The notes below the pieces were generated by a model. The model saw nothing but the letters and a program-made list of their open reading frames with translations. It ran no database searches and was not told the origin of the DNA. From positions 1-64,000 of the forward strand of contig NZ_JAUKWH010000013.1 in the NCBI RefSeq assembly GCF_030504625.1: DNA of 64,000 nt, read 5' to 3'. Positions 63,448-64,000 of this stretch are shown here, in pieces. Made by a program: the position numbers and the translations under genes. The DNA comes from Neisseria sp. MVDL19-042950 (GTDB lineage Bacteria; Pseudomonadota; Gammaproteobacteria; Burkholderiales; Neisseriaceae). Position 1 is the stretch's first letter. Each line of letters starts with the position of its first letter.

Positions 63448-63633
63448 TTATTTTTTACCCACACCCTTCTGCCAATCGGAAATATTCTTACGTATAAATG
63501 CCAATTGCTTTTTATAACGACGGCAATGCGGGCAAAAAGCCAAATGTAGCAAGAGCAGGCTGCGTTCACTCAGAGTCAGTTTTCGATCCTGCTCCTCTGA
63601 AAGTAACACACAAGCTTGCTTGCAATTCAACAT
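63448..63633 (-). CDS. Small zinc-finger anti-sigma factor
   Basis: 61 residues. HLAFCPHC (His30, Cys34, Cys37) is the H-X3-C-X2-C zinc anti-sigma (ZAS/zf-HC2) motif, with a further Cys near the N-terminus (CKQAC). No membrane segment, so it would be a soluble, probably redox- or metal-sensing regulator. It lies 49 bases after the sigma gene on the same strand, a typical sigma/anti-sigma pair. GGGAG 8 bases before the ATG. Confidence 0.8.
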   Translation of the reverse strand: MLNCKQACVLLSEEQDRKLTLSERSLLLLHLAFCPHCRRYKKQLAFIRKNISDWQKGVGKK

Positions 63634-63682
63634 AGTATATTTCTCCCTTAATAATTGTTATTGGTTCAAATTAAACCAATTA

Positions 63683-64000
63683 TTATTCGTTCAGATCAAA
63701 CCAACGGTGCTGCAAACAATTTCTCAAACCGTTTCTGGCCCGATGCAAAATAACGTAACAGTTGTCTTTACTAATGTCAAAGCGGCTACAAATTTCTGTT
63801 ATTTCCAAGCCCATGATCTCGCGCAAATAAAAAATCTGTGCAGTATCTTCAGGCAACCCCTGCATGCAGTTTTCCAACGTACGGAAAAAATCCTGCTGTC
63901 GGGTAAACTCTTCAGGGGCTTCCCGCCATTGCTGCGGGCTAGCGGATGCAAACCAATGACCGGTTTCATCAAAACATTCATTGTATGCACTATCAATGGC
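63683..64000 (-). CDS. ECF sigma factor, C-terminal part (gene runs off the window)
   Basis: 106 codons are visible. The frame is open to the window edge. The visible part has the linker (FDETGHWFASASPQQWREAPEE) and region 4 (GLPEDTAQIFYLREIMGLEITEICSRFDISKDNCYVILHRARNGLRNCL), closing with HRWFDLNE. This fits the TIGR02943-type ECF family, which usually travels with a small zf-HC2 anti-sigma gene, as here. Region 2 and the start lie beyond 64000. A short inverted repeat (63660-63680) follows the stop. Confidence 0.88.
   Translation of the reverse strand, partial: AIDSAYNECFDETGHWFASASPQQWREAPEEFTRQQDFFRTLENCMQGLPEDTAQIFYLREIMGLEITEICSRFDISKDNCYVILHRARNGLRNCLQHRWFDLNE

Overview
The window is chromosomal DNA from a member of the Neisseriaceae, most likely a Neisseria species outside the gonococcus/meningococcus pair. 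The main evidence is dozens of DNA uptake sequences of the AG dialect (AGGCCGTCTGAA), usually in inverted pairs that double as intergenic terminators. The gene content agrees: an adhesin complex protein (Acp), type IV pilins with a TfpZ-type accessory remnant, periplasmic DsbC/DsbB and a Tat-exported lipoprotein carboxypeptidase. I see no rRNA or tRNA gene, no CRISPR array, no prophage and no complete insertion sequence.

Layout. 1-8 kb: a TerC/CBS/CorC membrane protein, a site-2 protease homologue, a PepE-like peptidase, YciO, Acp, a PHP phosphoesterase, two tiny overlapping genes (S4 RNA-binding and oxidoreductase-like), and a heme catalase behind a possible OxyR site. 7.9-8.3 kb: a 225-bp repeat unit. 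9-11.4 kb: beta-carbonic anhydrase next to a SulP anion transporter, a likely bicarbonate module. 11.5-15.1 kb: a four-gene SitABCD/YfeABCD-type Mn/Fe ABC importer with a Fur-like site. 15.3-25 kb: avtA, a PepSY protein, a small IS5-like MITE, dnaE, a second and longer array of the 225-bp unit, and recC. 25-30 kb: an LCMT-type methyltransferase, trkA, and a gluconate permease and kinase pair. 29.9-32.4 kb: a heme-degradation operon with a Fur box, in which a HutW/ChuW-type radical SAM enzyme is fused to a HutX/ChuX-type carrier and followed by a ChuY-like reductase. 32.7-36.1 kb: a PolB-like exonuclease, dsbC, tyrA and dsbB.

36.5-38.5 kb is the pilin locus: candidate PilR sites, a textbook sigma-54 promoter, two tandem pilin genes and a 5'-truncated TfpX/TfpZ-type accessory gene. 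39.9-43.3 kb: class I fumarase, a SIMPL-domain protein and an M48 lipoprotein protease. 43.5-53.9 kb: a 3157-residue trimeric autotransporter adhesin followed on the same strand by a BamE-like plus OmpA-like lipoprotein resembling TpgA, the partner of Acinetobacter AtaA. 54.5-64 kb: a small exported protein, RNase G behind a strong hairpin, a HIT protein, an LdcA-type lipoprotein, YihY/BrkB, WrbA, a nitroreductase, an OmpA-type lipoprotein, a YoaK-family protein, and an ECF sigma factor (cut by the window edge) with a zinc-binding anti-sigma protein.

The parts of most interest are the HutW-HutX fusion with its ribosome binding site preserved at the joint, the sigma-54 pilin locus with its decapitated accessory gene, the adhesin/TpgA pair, and the dispersed repeats. 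All calls come from reading the sequence and from knowledge of the families; no database search was run.
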